Shown here: positions 63,750 through 64,000 of the stretch, one piece after another
Layout of the letters: the number at the start of each line of letters is the position of its first letter
How positions within the stretch are numbered: the first letter of the stretch is position 1
Source of the DNA: Candidatus Electrothrix scaldis
GTDB lineage: Bacteria > Desulfobacterota > Desulfobulbia > Desulfobulbales > Desulfobulbaceae
DNA: 64,000 nucleotides
Reading direction: 5' to 3'
NCBI GenBank assembly: GCA_033584155.1
Contig: CP138355.1
Coordinates: forward strand, 3,977,826-4,041,825
The notes under the pieces: model-generated
What the model was told of the DNA's origin: nothing
The model's database searches: none
The model's input: only the letters and a program-made list of their open reading frames with translations
Translations under genes and position numbers: made by a program

Positions 63750-64000
63750 ATGGCCAAGCCAAAGCAACTTTTTACCTTTCAGAGTGATGCAGTGGATGCG
63801 GATACCTTTATGGCAGTCCGTTTTGACGGGCTTGAGGCACTTTCCGCCCTCTTCCGTTTTGACATCTATCTGCTGGCAGAGCGCCCGGATATTGACCTTG
63901 CCGAACTCCTTCGGCATAGTGCAACGCTCACTCTCCACGGAGAAGAAGCGGGTGACGTACAGTATCACGGCATCCTTTCCCGTTGCACCCTTGAACACCC
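63750..64000 (+). CDS. vgrG: VgrG/TssI spike protein, 5' part only
   Basis: The last 251 bases encode the start of a VgrG: FTFQSDAVDADTFMAVRFDG, then LFRFDIYLLAERPDIDLAELLRHSATLTL and HGILSRC. This is the gp27-like N-terminal domain that forms the spike base. The rest lies beyond the window. The ATG at 63750 lacks a strong SD but fits the family start. Confidence 0.85.
   Translation, partial: MAKPKQLFTFQSDAVDADTFMAVRFDGLEALSALFRFDIYLLAERPDIDLAELLRHSATLTLHGEEAGDVQYHGILSRCTLEH

Overview
The window looks like chromosomal DNA from a bacterium of the Desulfobulbales (sulfate-reducer / cable-bacterium relatives). This rests on gene content: methylmalonyl-CoA pathway genes (propionyl-CoA synthetase, methylmalonyl-CoA epimerase, a biotin-dependent carboxyltransferase), a C_GCAxxG_C_C family protein, a probable selenoprotein, a bd-oxidase-like subunit fused to cytochrome c, a type VI secretion cluster and many insertion sequences. 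The assignment is inference; there is no rRNA or species marker.

Layout. 1-2.1 kb: thrS (C-terminus beyond the edge) and tRNA-Val(GAC) on the minus strand. 2.6-5.1 kb: a zinc-dependent phospholipase C-like protein, a lipoprotein, a frameshifted secreted protein and a tandem array of about 23 bp. 5.3-7.7 kb, minus: a small membrane protein, a TusA-like gene whose catalytic Cys codon is TGA followed by a SECIS-like hairpin, and asnB. 8.2-14.9 kb, plus: a hybrid histidine kinase, a zinc-ribbon protein, a TadA-like deaminase and an AmpG-like transporter.

15.0-28.8 kb is an accessory block. It holds arginine decarboxylase (speA) overlapping a guanidinoacetate-methyltransferase-like gene, two paralogous PotD-like lipoproteins, PotA/B/C, an NNMT/PNMT-type methyltransferase and a B12-binding radical SAM enzyme. 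The block also carries an IS256 relic, an ISKra4-type element and two kinds of MITE-like repeat. I read it as an uncharacterised system for making and/or transporting a methylated agmatine or other guanidino/amine compound.

29.3-37.6 kb, minus: CydA-like/cytochrome c fusion, prpE, a methyltransferase, prmA, a flavin reductase and a six-MCE-domain PqiB/LetB-like protein. An IS1380-family element with a 5-bp target duplication follows (37.8-39.4 kb). 39.8-45.3 kb: a rifampicin-phosphotransferase-like PEP-utilizing enzyme, mtaB, a Cys-rich protein and hpt. 45.3-47.6 kb is an AT-rich islet bounded by 59-bp direct repeats and preceded by an exact 21-bp-period array. 47.8-54.3 kb: AI-2E-family permease, C_GCAxxG protein, lipoproteins, methylmalonyl-CoA epimerase and carboxyltransferase, and an OmpA-domain protein.

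54.5-64 kb is part of a type VI secretion locus: ClpV, an AT-rich membrane protein, a DUF2169/pentapeptide protein, a second pentapeptide protein, two DUF3540 proteins around a DUF4150 PAAR-like protein, and the start of VgrG, which runs off the right edge. Several genes appear broken or extendable at one-base shifts (4.46, 45.33 and 47.43 kb); two of the three sites are A-runs, so assembly error is possible.
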